Assembly (NCBI GenBank): GCA_963643225.1
Contig: CAVIIX010000012.1
Coordinates: 5,048 to 69,047, forward strand
Direction: 5' to 3'
Source of the DNA: UBA1258 sp963643225
GTDB lineage: Bacteria > Bacillota > Clostridia > Lachnospirales > Lachnospiraceae
Length of the DNA: 64,000 bases
Positions 44,952 through 53,418 of this stretch are shown piece by piece. Under the pieces are notes generated by a model. The model had not been told where the DNA came from. It saw only the letters and a list, made by a program, of their open reading frames with translations, and did not search any database. Each line of letters starts with the position of its first letter. Position 1 is the stretch's first letter. The position numbers were made by a program, and so were the translations under genes.

Positions 44952-47246
44952 ATGGACAGAGCTTTAGATGACAAGAAACTAAAGAAGAGCATGAAGCAGA
45001 GCAGTCTTACAGAAATCACTGAAGACCAACTAAAGGAGTACATAGCAAAGAAAGAATTTCATATGTATTTGCAGCCCCAGTATTCGGTATCAGGTCATAC
45101 AGTCGTAGGAGCCGAAGCCTTAGTACGCTGGATACATGAGGGTGAATTTATTTCACCTGGAGCCTTTATTCCGACATTAGAGAGCCGTGGGCTTGTAACA
45201 CTTGTGGATCTTTTTATCTGGGAATCAGCCTTTGAGTGGCAGGCAGAACGCAAGCAGGCGGGGCTTCACCGGGTGCCGATATCAGTAAATGTTTCAAGGG
45301 AAGACTTTAGCAAGGTTGACATCTATGAGACGATGACAGGCTTAAGCGAGGCTTACAATGTTTCACCTAAGGATGTTCACATCGAGATAACAGAATCTGC
45401 CTTTGTAAACGACAGCGAGTCCATCTATCAGGTCATCGACAACCTGAAAACCTACGGCTTTTTGATTTACATCGACGATTTTGGAAGTGGCTATTCCGCC
45501 CTCAATATGTTAAAAGATATTGATGCAGATGTGGTAAAACTCGACATCAAATTTTTTGAATTAAATGAGAAAAATAGCGAGAAAGGCCGAAATATCATAA
45601 ATTCAATCATCCAGATGGCACAGCTGCTCGACCTTGGATTAGTAGCAGAAGGCGTGGAGACGACAGACCAGTTAGATATTCTCAAGGAGGAAGGCTGCGA
45701 TGTCATCCAGGGCTTTTTCTTCTATCGTCCAATGAATTTGACAGACTTTAACAACCTCATGGATGAGATGGACCAGATAAAAAACCGCGGCTCTTTGGAA
45801 GCAACGGATTTTGCATCGACATGCTTTAAAGAGAGTCAGGAAAAGCTTCTTTCCGGAGCCTATAGCGAGGCTTTGGCCCTTGCAGAGCGAGCAAGCTCGC
45901 GTATCACACCGGAGACTGATGCGCTCTTATATTGTAATTTGGAAAATGTAATCGGAGTCATCTATTCATCCATGTGCAATGAGATGATGGCGGTAGAGCA
46001 TTTTCTCAGGGGCATAGGTGTAGCAAAGCAAAAGGAATTATTTGACGTTGCCGGTAAACTCTACAACAATATTGCGACAGAATACATGCGTCTAAGCGAC
46101 CATGAACACGCACTCAAGTACTTTGAAATGTCGGAGAGAGAGAAGGCAAAGGGTAAACAACCGACGGAGCTTAGTCTTTTTAAGACCAATATTAACCTCT
46201 GTGCAGAATATACGGAACTTGGGGATTTTGAAAAGGCAGAGGATTACTTGAATCGTGCCGAGGCTCTGCTTAATGAACCGAGTGTTTCCGACATGCATTT
46301 CCATTATTTAATCCTTCAGTCTGCTCTTTGGATAAAAGAGGGAAAATTAGATAAGGTAAGCCAGGGCTTTTCTGCTCTTTTAGATGAGACCTTTGAGTCT
46401 CAGGATTTGTCCGGCTTCTGGGACGACATGGAGCGCTTGGGAGGTATTGCCATAGCTTTGGAAGATTATCCTTCCTTAAAGCGAATCCTCGATGTGATTG
46501 AAACGGAAATCACCGATTTAGGCGAGGAGGAATTAGAGCTTGACATCATGGTCAAGAACCAGGAAATGAAGATGGCATACTATGCCGGCATTGACGACAA
46601 AGAGAATTTGCGCAAGACTGAGCAGCTTTTCGTTGAACTTTGCAAGAAGTTAAGTCAGCAGACAAAACATGAGCGAGCTATCACCATCGACTATAAGATT
46701 CAGTTAAATCTTGAGAAGGAGGCTCAAAAGGAGAGTCGAAAGCAGATTGATTACGATGAGCTTACAGGAGTTGGCAACCGATATAAATTAGAAAAAGATT
46801 ACAAGATGTTAAAGAAAAATTGTAAAGAGGGCGCAAAAATCGGCGTCGGAATTGTGGATTTAGACCATTTCCGAAATATAAATGATGCCTACGGCCTTCT
46901 TCGAGGCGACAATTATCTTATGATTGTAAGCCGTCTTGTTAAAAATATCATCAAGGGGATTGGAGGTATCTATCGATACTCAGGCGATCAGTTCGTCGTC
47001 CTTTTGGCAGATGCGGATAGTGATAAGACCTTAAAACTGGCAAAGAAAATGGACCAGGAAATCAAGTCTCAAAAGCTTGGAAATCCTGCAATGGAAGAGG
47101 GAATCCAGACTATTTCCCAGGGATATATTCTGACTGAACCCTCTACTAATGCAGATATCTGGAAATTGCTGACTCTGGCAGATAATCAGCTTTATCATGT
47201 GAAGCAGGATCCGTCACTTTCTTATCTGGTGGCTGACACAGAATAA
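44952..47246 (+). CDS. EAL - TPR - degenerate GGDEF protein
   Basis: 764 residues, cytoplasmic. N-terminal EAL domain (E55-A56-L57 in AEALVRW, EITESAF, IDDFGSGYSAL, LDIKFF, AEGVET, GFFFYRPM) appears intact, so c-di-GMP hydrolysis is predicted. The middle (about 280-590) is a helical repeat region of TPR type. The C-terminal GGDEF domain has S677-G-D-Q-F in place of GGDEF, so cyclase activity is doubtful. Start ATG 44952 is correctly spaced from GAGGA; ATG 44937 is not. Codon choice (more CTC, TCG, GAC) looks different from neighbours. Confidence 0.88.
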   Translation: MDRALDDKKLKKSMKQSSLTEITEDQLKEYIAKKEFHMYLQPQYSVSGHTVVGAEALVRWIHEGEFISPGAFIPTLESRGLVTLVDLFIWESAFEWQAERKQAGLHRVPISVNVSREDFSKVDIYETMTGLSEAYNVSPKDVHIEITESAFVNDSESIYQVIDNLKTYGFLIYIDDFGSGYSALNMLKDIDADVVKLDIKFFELNEKNSEKGRNIINSIIQMAQLLDLGLVAEGVETTDQLDILKEEGCDVIQGFFFYRPMNLTDFNNLMDEMDQIKNRGSLEATDFASTCFKESQEKLLSGAYSEALALAERASSRITPETDALLYCNLENVIGVIYSSMCNEMMAVEHFLRGIGVAKQKELFDVAGKLYNNIATEYMRLSDHEHALKYFEMSEREKAKGKQPTELSLFKTNINLCAEYTELGDFEKAEDYLNRAEALLNEPSVSDMHFHYLILQSALWIKEGKLDKVSQGFSALLDETFESQDLSGFWDDMERLGGIAIALEDYPSLKRILDVIETEITDLGEEELELDIMVKNQEMKMAYYAGIDDKENLRKTEQLFVELCKKLSQQTKHERAITIDYKIQLNLEKEAQKESRKQIDYDELTGVGNRYKLEKDYKMLKKNCKEGAKIGVGIVDLDHFRNINDAYGLLRGDNYLMIVSRLVKNIIKGIGGIYRYSGDQFVVLLADADSDKTLKLAKKMDQEIKSQKLGNPAMEEGIQTISQGYILTEPSTNADIWKLLTLADNQLYHVKQDPSLSYLVADTE

Positions 47247-47277
47247 AATAATAAGGGCATAGCTTTCAATAAATACC

Positions 47278-48246
47278 TTACCACAGGAAGTTTAAACCGC
47301 CCTGAAGCAGGCTTACCCTGATGTGATCTGCTTTGGTGTTAACCTCGCCGTCTGTGTGAACCCAGAGAGGCTCTTTTGTTTTTACTTCAAAGCTTTTTAC
47401 GTGATAGATGTGAATCTTTTTGTTTTTTACGTGAGTACCCTTCTGGGCACCTGGAAGAGCAAGGAGCACGCCTAAGGGGCTTATGTTTCCAACAGTACAG
47501 ATATCAAGGTAACCGTCATCCGGAACAGCCTTTGGCGCAAATTTATAGCCGCCTCCTTCATAGCAGGTGTTCATACCAACGATGAAACGGCAGTTTTTAA
47601 CATCAATTGTTTCGTCATTATCAAGGGTTAAGCTGGCGTCGCAGAGCTTGGCTCCAAAAATCTGGCGGATAGCAACTACACCGTAAATAAGCTTTCCAAG
47701 CCCTAATTTATTTAAGATATCTTTTGCTTTTGAAGCAAGAGCCTCTTCACATACTGCTGCATCAAAACCGATACCGCAGGATACGTTAAAATAGCGGGTA
47801 GGTTCAACGGGACCCTTGTGAAGACGGGAACGTTCATCTGAGATGCTTATGTATTTTAATTTACCAAGGTCGTATTTTAAGGGTGTATCGCAGGAAAGAA
47901 TTCGCCTGATGTTTTCAACAGGATCGTCGCTGTACACAACGGCTCTTGCAAAGTCGTTACTTGAGCCTGTGGGAACGTAGCCTATGTTTACCTTATCAAA
48001 ATCAAGAATACCCTGAAGGGCTTCGTTAAAGGAACCGTCACCACCTAGAATTACAACATTTATGCGGCCTTCCTTTTCTGCATTTTCCTTACATATATCA
48101 TTCATAAGCTCACGCATGTGACCGGGACGCTTTGAATAATAAACCATAAAATCAACCTTCTCAGCTACCAGATATTCTTCAATCTTTTTCCAGACCTCAA
48201 TGCCGTGATTGGATTTTGATGCAGGATTTACCAGGAAATAGTACAT
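47278..48246 (-). CDS. Diacylglycerol/lipid kinase, DagK/YegS-like
   Basis: 322 residues. N-terminal DAGK catalytic domain with FLVNPASKS, VILGGDGSFNEALQG and GYVPTGSSNDFAR; the C-terminal beta-sandwich has FNVSCGIGFDA and the closing VHTDGE. Family members phosphorylate diacylglycerol or related lipids for phospholipid recycling. Start ATG 48246 follows GGAGGT; an in-frame ATG at 48291 does not have a site. Divergent from glyA. Confidence 0.88.
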   Translation of the reverse strand: MYYFLVNPASKSNHGIEVWKKIEEYLVAEKVDFMVYYSKRPGHMRELMNDICKENAEKEGRINVVILGGDGSFNEALQGILDFDKVNIGYVPTGSSNDFARAVVYSDDPVENIRRILSCDTPLKYDLGKLKYISISDERSRLHKGPVEPTRYFNVSCGIGFDAAVCEEALASKAKDILNKLGLGKLIYGVVAIRQIFGAKLCDASLTLDNDETIDVKNCRFIVGMNTCYEGGGYKFAPKAVPDDGYLDICTVGNISPLGVLLALPGAQKGTHVKNKKIHIYHVKSFEVKTKEPLWVHTDGEVNTKADHIRVSLLQGGLNFLW

Positions 48247-48341
48247 AAATGTAACCTCCGATTTTCTATTTCTTATTTTAAAGTTTATCAATTATATAAA
48301 GAAAAGTAAATTGCAAAAACTAAAGGTTTTTTACTTCGCAC

Positions 48342-48369
48342 TTGAAAAGAAAAATTTTCGTGTTATAAT
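48342..48369 (+). promoter_or_regulatory. glyA promoter
   Basis: TTGAAA (48342-48347), 16-bp spacer, TATAAT (48364-48369). Leader of about 40 nt with AAAAGGAG before ATG 48419; too short for a riboswitch. Confidence 0.75.
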
Positions 48370-48418
48370 GGGAACAGTTTAGCACACTAAAGAACTAAAT
48401 TGTAAAAGGAGAGAAAGC

Positions 48419-49657
48419 ATGTATTCATTTGATGAAATCATGAAGGTTGATCCTGAAATCGCCAATGCGATTGTGGATGAACAAAAGCGTCAGAACGACC
48501 ACATTGAGCTTATTGCTTCCGAAAACTGGGTTAGTAAGGCAGTTATGGCAGCAATGGGCAGCCCTCTTACCAACAAATATGCGGAAGGCTATCCGGGAAA
48601 GCGTTACTATGGCGGTTGTGAATGCGTAGACGTAGTGGAAAACCTTGCTATTGAAAGGGCAAAAGGACTCTTTCATTGCGACTATGCAAACGTACAGCCT
48701 CACTCCGGGGCACAGGCCAACATGGCAGTGCAGTTTGCAATCTGTAATCCAGGCGACACCATTATGGGCATGAACTTAGATCACGGCGGTCATTTAACAC
48801 ACGGAAGTCCGGTTAATATGTCCGGTAAATATTTCAACATCGTGCCTTACGGCGTTGATGACAATGGCTTTCTTGATTACGATAAAATGTACGAGCTTGC
48901 TATGGCAAACAAGCCTAAGCTTATTATTGCAGGCGCTTCAGCCTACGCAAGAGCAATTGATTTTAAAAAGTTCAGAAAAGCAGCCGATGACTGCGGCGCC
49001 GTATTAATGGTAGATATGGCACACATCGCAGGACTGGTGGCTGCAGGACTTCATGAATCCCCCATCGGTATTGCAGATGTTGTTACCACTACCACCCACA
49101 AGACCTTAAGAGGTCCAAGAGGCGGTCTTATTCTCTGCAACGCAGACGTTTTAGAAAAGTACAACTTTAACAAGGCAATTTTCCCGGGCATCCAGGGCGG
49201 TCCATTAATGCATGTAATTGCAGGTAAGGCAGTCTGCTTTAAGGAGGCTTTACAGCCTGAGTTCAAGGCTTATCAGCAGGGTATTGTTGACAACGCCCAG
49301 GCACTCTGTAAGGGTCTTATGAGCAGAGGCATAAAAATTGTATCAGGCGGTACAGACAACCACTTAATGCTTGTGGATCTTACAAATTACGAGCTTACAG
49401 GCAAGGCTGTTGAAAAATGGCTTGATGCGGCCCACATTACAGCCAACAAAAACACCATTCCAAACGATCCCCAGAAGCCCTTTGTTACTTCAGGTATACG
49501 TCTTGGTACTCCTGCAGTTACATCCCGTGGCATGAACACAGAGGACATGGACGTTATCGCTGACTGCATTGCAAACATCGTTAAAAACGGTGAGGCAGCC
49601 ATAGAACCAACAAAGGCAAGAGTTTTAGAGCTTACAAAGAAATATCCTTTAATGTAA
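48419..49657 (+). CDS. glyA: Serine hydroxymethyltransferase
   Basis: 412 residues. PLP enzyme that interconverts serine and glycine and feeds one-carbon units to tetrahydrofolate. Shows HIELIASENWVS, NKYAEGYPGKRYYGG, QPHSGAQANMAV, and the PLP lysine in VTTTTHKTLRGPRGG. Own promoter and terminator. Confident. Confidence 0.97.
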   Translation: MYSFDEIMKVDPEIANAIVDEQKRQNDHIELIASENWVSKAVMAAMGSPLTNKYAEGYPGKRYYGGCECVDVVENLAIERAKGLFHCDYANVQPHSGAQANMAVQFAICNPGDTIMGMNLDHGGHLTHGSPVNMSGKYFNIVPYGVDDNGFLDYDKMYELAMANKPKLIIAGASAYARAIDFKKFRKAADDCGAVLMVDMAHIAGLVAAGLHESPIGIADVVTTTTHKTLRGPRGGLILCNADVLEKYNFNKAIFPGIQGGPLMHVIAGKAVCFKEALQPEFKAYQQGIVDNAQALCKGLMSRGIKIVSGGTDNHLMLVDLTNYELTGKAVEKWLDAAHITANKNTIPNDPQKPFVTSGIRLGTPAVTSRGMNTEDMDVIADCIANIVKNGEAAIEPTKARVLELTKKYPLM

Positions 49658-49747
49658 AGGCGGAAAATCCTGCAAGCAGCGAATCTGATTTTTGAATATC
49701 CCGGACGTTTTTTTGATACAGGAATGTGTTTAATGAAGGAACATATG

Positions 49748-49783
49748 TCGGTGCACGGCAGAAATGTCGTGCACCGATTTTGT
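49748..49783 (+). terminator. Terminator downstream of glyA
   Basis: TCGGTGCACG / CGTGCACCGA stem, then TTTTG. It lies about 90 nt after the glyA stop; the stretch between (49670-49710) faintly resembles a decayed family 1 repeat. Confidence 0.85.
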
Positions 49784-49907
49784 TTAAAATTCCTAAAAAG
49801 AATTGTATAAATTTATAAAAATAGTCAACATTTTAGTTGATTAAAGTGCCGTGTTATGTTAAACTTTCTTTCGACAACGGACAACTGTCCGCAAGGAGCG
49901 AACAAAT

Positions 49908-50351
49908 ATGGCTGAAATGTCTGAGTATTACGTAGTAAAAAGAAAAGCTGTGCCGGAAGTTCTCTTAAGCGTGGTAGAGGCAAAGCGTTTACTTGAAACT
50001 CACAAGGTGGCTACCATTCAGGAAGCGGTAGAGCTTGTGGGTATTAGTCGTTCTTCTTTTTACAAATACAAGGATGACATTATGGAATTTCACGATAATT
50101 CACAGGGCACCACCATTACACTGTCTGCCCAGGTGGATGATGAACCCGGCGTTCTCTCTGATATGCTTAAGATCATTGCAGAGCACGGAGCCAATATTTT
50201 GACAATTCATCAGAGTATTCCCATTAACGGAATTGCCAGTCTTTCAATAAGTATTCAGATACTAAAGACTACAATCGATGCTGCCAGGATGCTTGAAAAG
50301 ATGGAAAGCCATAGAGGCGTACATTCCGTTAAAATAATTGCAAAAGAATAA
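49908..50351 (+). CDS. ACT-domain regulatory protein (PheB/UPF0735-like)
   Basis: 147 residues: an N-terminal helix-turn-helix-like segment (TIQEAVELVGISRSSFYKYKDDI) and a C-terminal ACT domain (ITLSAQVDDEPGVLSDMLKIIAEHGANI). ACT domains bind amino acids. It lies 17 nt before homoserine dehydrogenase, a common arrangement in Clostridia, which points to a role in aspartate-family amino acid control. Strictly its function is unknown. Confidence 0.88.
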   Translation: MAEMSEYYVVKRKAVPEVLLSVVEAKRLLETHKVATIQEAVELVGISRSSFYKYKDDIMEFHDNSQGTTITLSAQVDDEPGVLSDMLKIIAEHGANILTIHQSIPINGIASLSISIQILKTTIDAARMLEKMESHRGVHSVKIIAKE

Positions 50352-50368
50352 AGAATGGAGACAAAAAA

Positions 50369-51571
50369 ATGATACAGGTTGGTGTGTTTGGCTACGGCAC
50401 GGTAGGAAGCGGTGTTGTGGAGGTCTTAACGGAAAATGCAGATGTGATTGAAAAGAAAGTCGGCGAGAAGGTAAAGGTTAAGGCAGTGCTTGATTTAAGG
50501 GATTTTCCTGGGGATAAGCATGAAAATTTAATTGTGCATGATGTGGCTGAGATTATTAACGATCCAGAGATTAAGGTAATCTGTGAGACCATGGGCGGTG
50601 TGGGCCCTGCTTATGCGTTTACAAAGGCAGCCTTATCTGCCGGCAAGAGCGTATGTACCTCTAATAAGGAAATGGTGGCTCTTCACGGGGCAGAGCTTTT
50701 AACACTTGCAAAAGAAAACAACTGCAGCTATAAATTTGAGGCTTCCGTAGGCGGCGGTATTCCGATTATCAGACCCTTACAGGATGCAATTACTGCAGAT
50801 AAAATAGAAGGTGTCTACGGCATTGTAAACGGCACCACCAACTACATGCTCACAAGGATGGCAGGAGAGGGCGCAGACTTTGACGATGTATTAAGAGAAG
50901 CCCAGAAGTTAGGCTATGCGGAGCTTCACCCGGAAGCTGATATAGAAGGATATGATGCGTGCCGTAAGATTGCTATTCTTTCAAGCCTTGTATACGGTAA
51001 GACAGTTAATTATAAAGATATCCCCACAGAGGGTATTACAAATATTTCATCAAGAGACTTTAAATACGCCAAGCAGCTTAATACAAACATTAAGCTCATT
51101 GCTAAATATGAGGATAAAGAAACGGGTGCTTATGCACTTGTAGCTCCTCACATGGTAAAGCCTGAGAATCCGTTATATCATGTAAATGACGTATTCAATG
51201 CGATTATGGTGCATGGCAACATGCTTGATGATGCAATGTTCTTTGGCAGAGGCGCAGGCAAGCTTGCCACTGCTTCGGCAGTATGCGGCGACGTGGTAGA
51301 GTGCTGTAAGAACCTTGGTAAAAACCTTCCCTGTGACTGGGCAGATGAAGAGGTTGTATTTACTGGCTTTGAAGCTTCGAGAAAGCAGTTCTTTGTACGT
51401 GTAGGCGCAGAGCTTAAGGAGGAAGCACTGAAGGCCTTTTTGGACGTTGAAGAAGTGAAAGCAGGCTTCTTTGATGAATTTGCCTTTGTTACAAAGGAAA
51501 TGAGCGAGAAGGAATTTTCTTTAGCTAAAGAAAAAACAGGCATTTTGCTTAATTACATCAGATTATTTTAG
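50369..51571 (+). CDS. hom: Homoserine dehydrogenase
   Basis: 400 residues. NAD(P)-dependent reduction of aspartate semialdehyde to homoserine. GYGTVGSGVVEVL nucleotide loop, SNKEMVALHG, GIVNGTTNYML, and EGYDACRKIAILSS; the C-terminal ~80 residues form an ACT-type regulatory domain. Middle gene of the ACT-hom-aspartate kinase operon, 15 nt before the kinase. Confidence 0.95.
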   Translation: MIQVGVFGYGTVGSGVVEVLTENADVIEKKVGEKVKVKAVLDLRDFPGDKHENLIVHDVAEIINDPEIKVICETMGGVGPAYAFTKAALSAGKSVCTSNKEMVALHGAELLTLAKENNCSYKFEASVGGGIPIIRPLQDAITADKIEGVYGIVNGTTNYMLTRMAGEGADFDDVLREAQKLGYAELHPEADIEGYDACRKIAILSSLVYGKTVNYKDIPTEGITNISSRDFKYAKQLNTNIKLIAKYEDKETGAYALVAPHMVKPENPLYHVNDVFNAIMVHGNMLDDAMFFGRGAGKLATASAVCGDVVECCKNLGKNLPCDWADEEVVFTGFEASRKQFFVRVGAELKEEALKAFLDVEEVKAGFFDEFAFVTKEMSEKEFSLAKEKTGILLNYIRLF

Positions 51572-51586
51572 GGTTGAGGAGTACAT

Positions 51587-52915
51587 ATGAGTAAGGTTGT
51601 AAAGTTTGGCGGCAGCTCCCTTGCTTCTGCCGAGCAGTTTAAAAAAGTAGGAAAAATCATAAGCGAGGATAAGGAAAGACGTTTCGTGGTGCCATCAGCT
51701 CCTGGCAAGCGCTTTTCAAAGGATAAAAAAGTAACGGATATGCTCTATTCCTGTTACAACGTTGCAATTTCAAATAGCGGCGCTGAAAAGATTGACGAAG
51801 AACTGGATGCGATAAAGGCCCGTTACAATGAGATTATTGAAGGCCTTGGATTAAAACTTTCTTTGGACGAAGAATTTGAAAAAATAAGAGCTGATTTTTT
51901 AAATAAGGCAGGAAGAGATTACGCAGCTTCCAGAGGGGAATATTTAAACGGTATTATAATGGCCAACTATTTAGGCTATGAATTTATCGATGCTGCAGAA
52001 GTGATTAAATTTAAGGGAAACGGCGAATTTGACGCAGATCTTACAAATGAGATTCTTTCGGCAAAATTAAAACAGGTAGTAAATGCTGTTGTGCCAGGCT
52101 TTTATGGTTCATATCCCGACGGAAAGATTAAGACCTTTTCACGTGGAGGCTCCGATATTACAGGTTCAATCGTGGCAAGAGCCTGCAGGGCAGATGTTTA
52201 TGAAAACTGGACAGACGTATCAGGCTTCCTGATTGCGGACCCAAGAATTATCGACAGCCCAGAAGGCATTGACACCATTACCTATAGAGAATTACGAGAA
52301 CTTTCCTACATGGGTGCTACCGTTCTTCATGAGGACGCAATCTTCCCTGTAAGACGTGAAGGCATTCCGATTAACATACGTAACACAAACGCTCCTAAAG
52401 ACAACGGCACATGGATTGTTGAAAGCACATGCCAGAAATCAAAATACACCATTACGGGTGTGGCAGGTCGTAAGGGCTTTTGCTCTATTAATATAGAAAA
52501 GGATAAAATGAATTCAGAGGTAGGCTTTGGAAGAAAAGTATTACAGGCTTTTGAAGATAACGGAATTTCCTTTGAGCATATGCCTTCCGGTATTGATACA
52601 ATGACAATCTTTGTACACCAGGATGAATTCATGGACAAGGAACAGCAGGTGGTATCTGCAATCCACAGACTTGCAAATCCTGACACGATTGAAATTGAAG
52701 CTGACCTTGCTTTAATAGCTGTTGTGGGCCGTGGCATGAAGTCGACAAGAGGTACAGCCGGCAGAATTTTTTCAGCGCTTGCTCATGCAGATGTTAATGT
52801 TAAGATGATCGATCAGGGCTCAAGCGAGTTAAACATCATTATCGGTGTTGCAAACGAGGACTTTGAGGCTGCAATTAAGGCTATTTATGATATTTTTGTG
52901 GTTGCCCGTCTCTAG
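51587..52915 (+). CDS. Aspartate kinase
   Basis: 442 residues; phosphorylates aspartate in the first step to threonine, methionine and lysine. N-terminal KFGGSSLASAEQF, catalytic region FSRGGSDITGSIVAR and ENWTDVSGFLIADPR, and two C-terminal ACT domains (GVAGRKGFCSINIEKDKM; ALIAVVGRGMKSTRG) that mediate feedback. Ends at a strong terminator. Confidence 0.95.
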   Translation: MSKVVKFGGSSLASAEQFKKVGKIISEDKERRFVVPSAPGKRFSKDKKVTDMLYSCYNVAISNSGAEKIDEELDAIKARYNEIIEGLGLKLSLDEEFEKIRADFLNKAGRDYAASRGEYLNGIIMANYLGYEFIDAAEVIKFKGNGEFDADLTNEILSAKLKQVVNAVVPGFYGSYPDGKIKTFSRGGSDITGSIVARACRADVYENWTDVSGFLIADPRIIDSPEGIDTITYRELRELSYMGATVLHEDAIFPVRREGIPINIRNTNAPKDNGTWIVESTCQKSKYTITGVAGRKGFCSINIEKDKMNSEVGFGRKVLQAFEDNGISFEHMPSGIDTMTIFVHQDEFMDKEQQVVSAIHRLANPDTIEIEADLALIAVVGRGMKSTRGTAGRIFSALAHADVNVKMIDQGSSELNIIIGVANEDFEAAIKAIYDIFVVARL

Positions 52916-52945
52916 AATTTACGAATAAAATTGAGTGAATTGTCT

Positions 52946-52984
52946 AAAAGAGTTAAATTGTTAATGCAATTTAACTCTTTTTTA
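52946..52984 (+). terminator. Terminator of the hom operon
   Basis: AAAAGAGTTAAATTG / CAATTTAACTCTTTT stem with a 6-nt loop and a further T run. Confidence 0.9.
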
Positions 52985-53023
52985 AACAATTTCAAAATAT
53001 TTCTAAAAAATCTATAAATTGTA

Positions 53024-53052
53024 TTGACAAATATAAAGAACGATGGTACTAT
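53024..53052 (+). promoter_or_regulatory. Strong promoter of an orphan RNA gene
   Basis: TTGACA (53024-53029), exact 17-bp spacer, TACTAT (53047-53052). Among the best sigma-A-type promoters in the window, yet no protein gene begins within 350 bp. Confidence 0.8.
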
Positions 53053-53058
53053 CAGTAC

Positions 53059-53357
53059 ATAAACAACAACACACAAACACTTATGAAAGGAAAGTGTAAA
53101 AGTTCATATAGAAAATAGAAAATTAAAGAAGGAGGTATAGTCCAAAGGGTCATTTATAAAAACTGAATAACATAGATATCAACTGATACATTCGAGTACA
53201 TAGCATAGAGGTGATAGAAGTCATACACCTTAGTACAATCAGTACAAGGAAAAAGATGGAAAGATGTAGACGAGAAAGAGAGGAACAGTCCATTGGACGA
53301 GATAACAGTCTAGGAGAGGGCATCGCAGAAAAATAGTCGGTGTCCTCTCTTTTATTG
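53059..53357 (+). ncRNA. Candidate structured RNA of about 300 nt, family not recognised
   Basis: Defined by a consensus promoter and an intrinsic terminator with no credible protein gene inside. Visible stem-loops: ACACTT/AAGTGT (53077-53097), AGGTG/CACCT (53209-53230) nested in GTAC/GTAC (53196-53236), GTCC/GGAC (around 53288-53298) and the terminator. The segment 53245-53285 is very purine-rich. A GGAGGT ribosome-site-like motif at 53131-53136 is not followed by any start codon. An 11-codon reading frame starts at 53083 without a ribosome site. It lacks the marks of tmRNA, SRP RNA or RNase P RNA that I know; 6S RNA or a clade-specific RNA remain possible. Confidence 0.6.
53314..53357 (+). 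terminator. Terminator of the orphan RNA
   Basis: GAGAGGGCATCG (53314-53325) pairs over 12 positions, with three G-T pairs, with CGGTGTCCTCTC (53338-53349), followed by TTTTATTGTT. Confidence 0.85.
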
Positions 53358-53418
53358 TTAATTATTTTGTTGTAAGATATAAAAGTAGTTTAAGTATAAA
53401 AGGGTAGCGGGTATTTTA

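Noticed and set aside
48292..48418. Possible glycine riboswitch ahead of glyA
   Set aside because: The promoter leaves only a ~40-nt leader, too short for a glycine aptamer.
49670..49710. Faint resemblance (AGCGAA, GAATATC) to the family 1 repeat after glyA
   Set aside because: Only two short blocks match with wrong spacing; could be a decayed copy but not supportable.
49658..49907. Possible T-box or riboswitch leader ahead of the ACT-hom operon
   Set aside because: No T-box GGGUGG-type antiterminator sequence and no space for the specifier stem after the glyA terminator.
53083..53118. 11-codon leader peptide frame inside the orphan RNA
   Set aside because: No ribosome site, and it starts in the loop of a stem; no regulatory codon run is evident.
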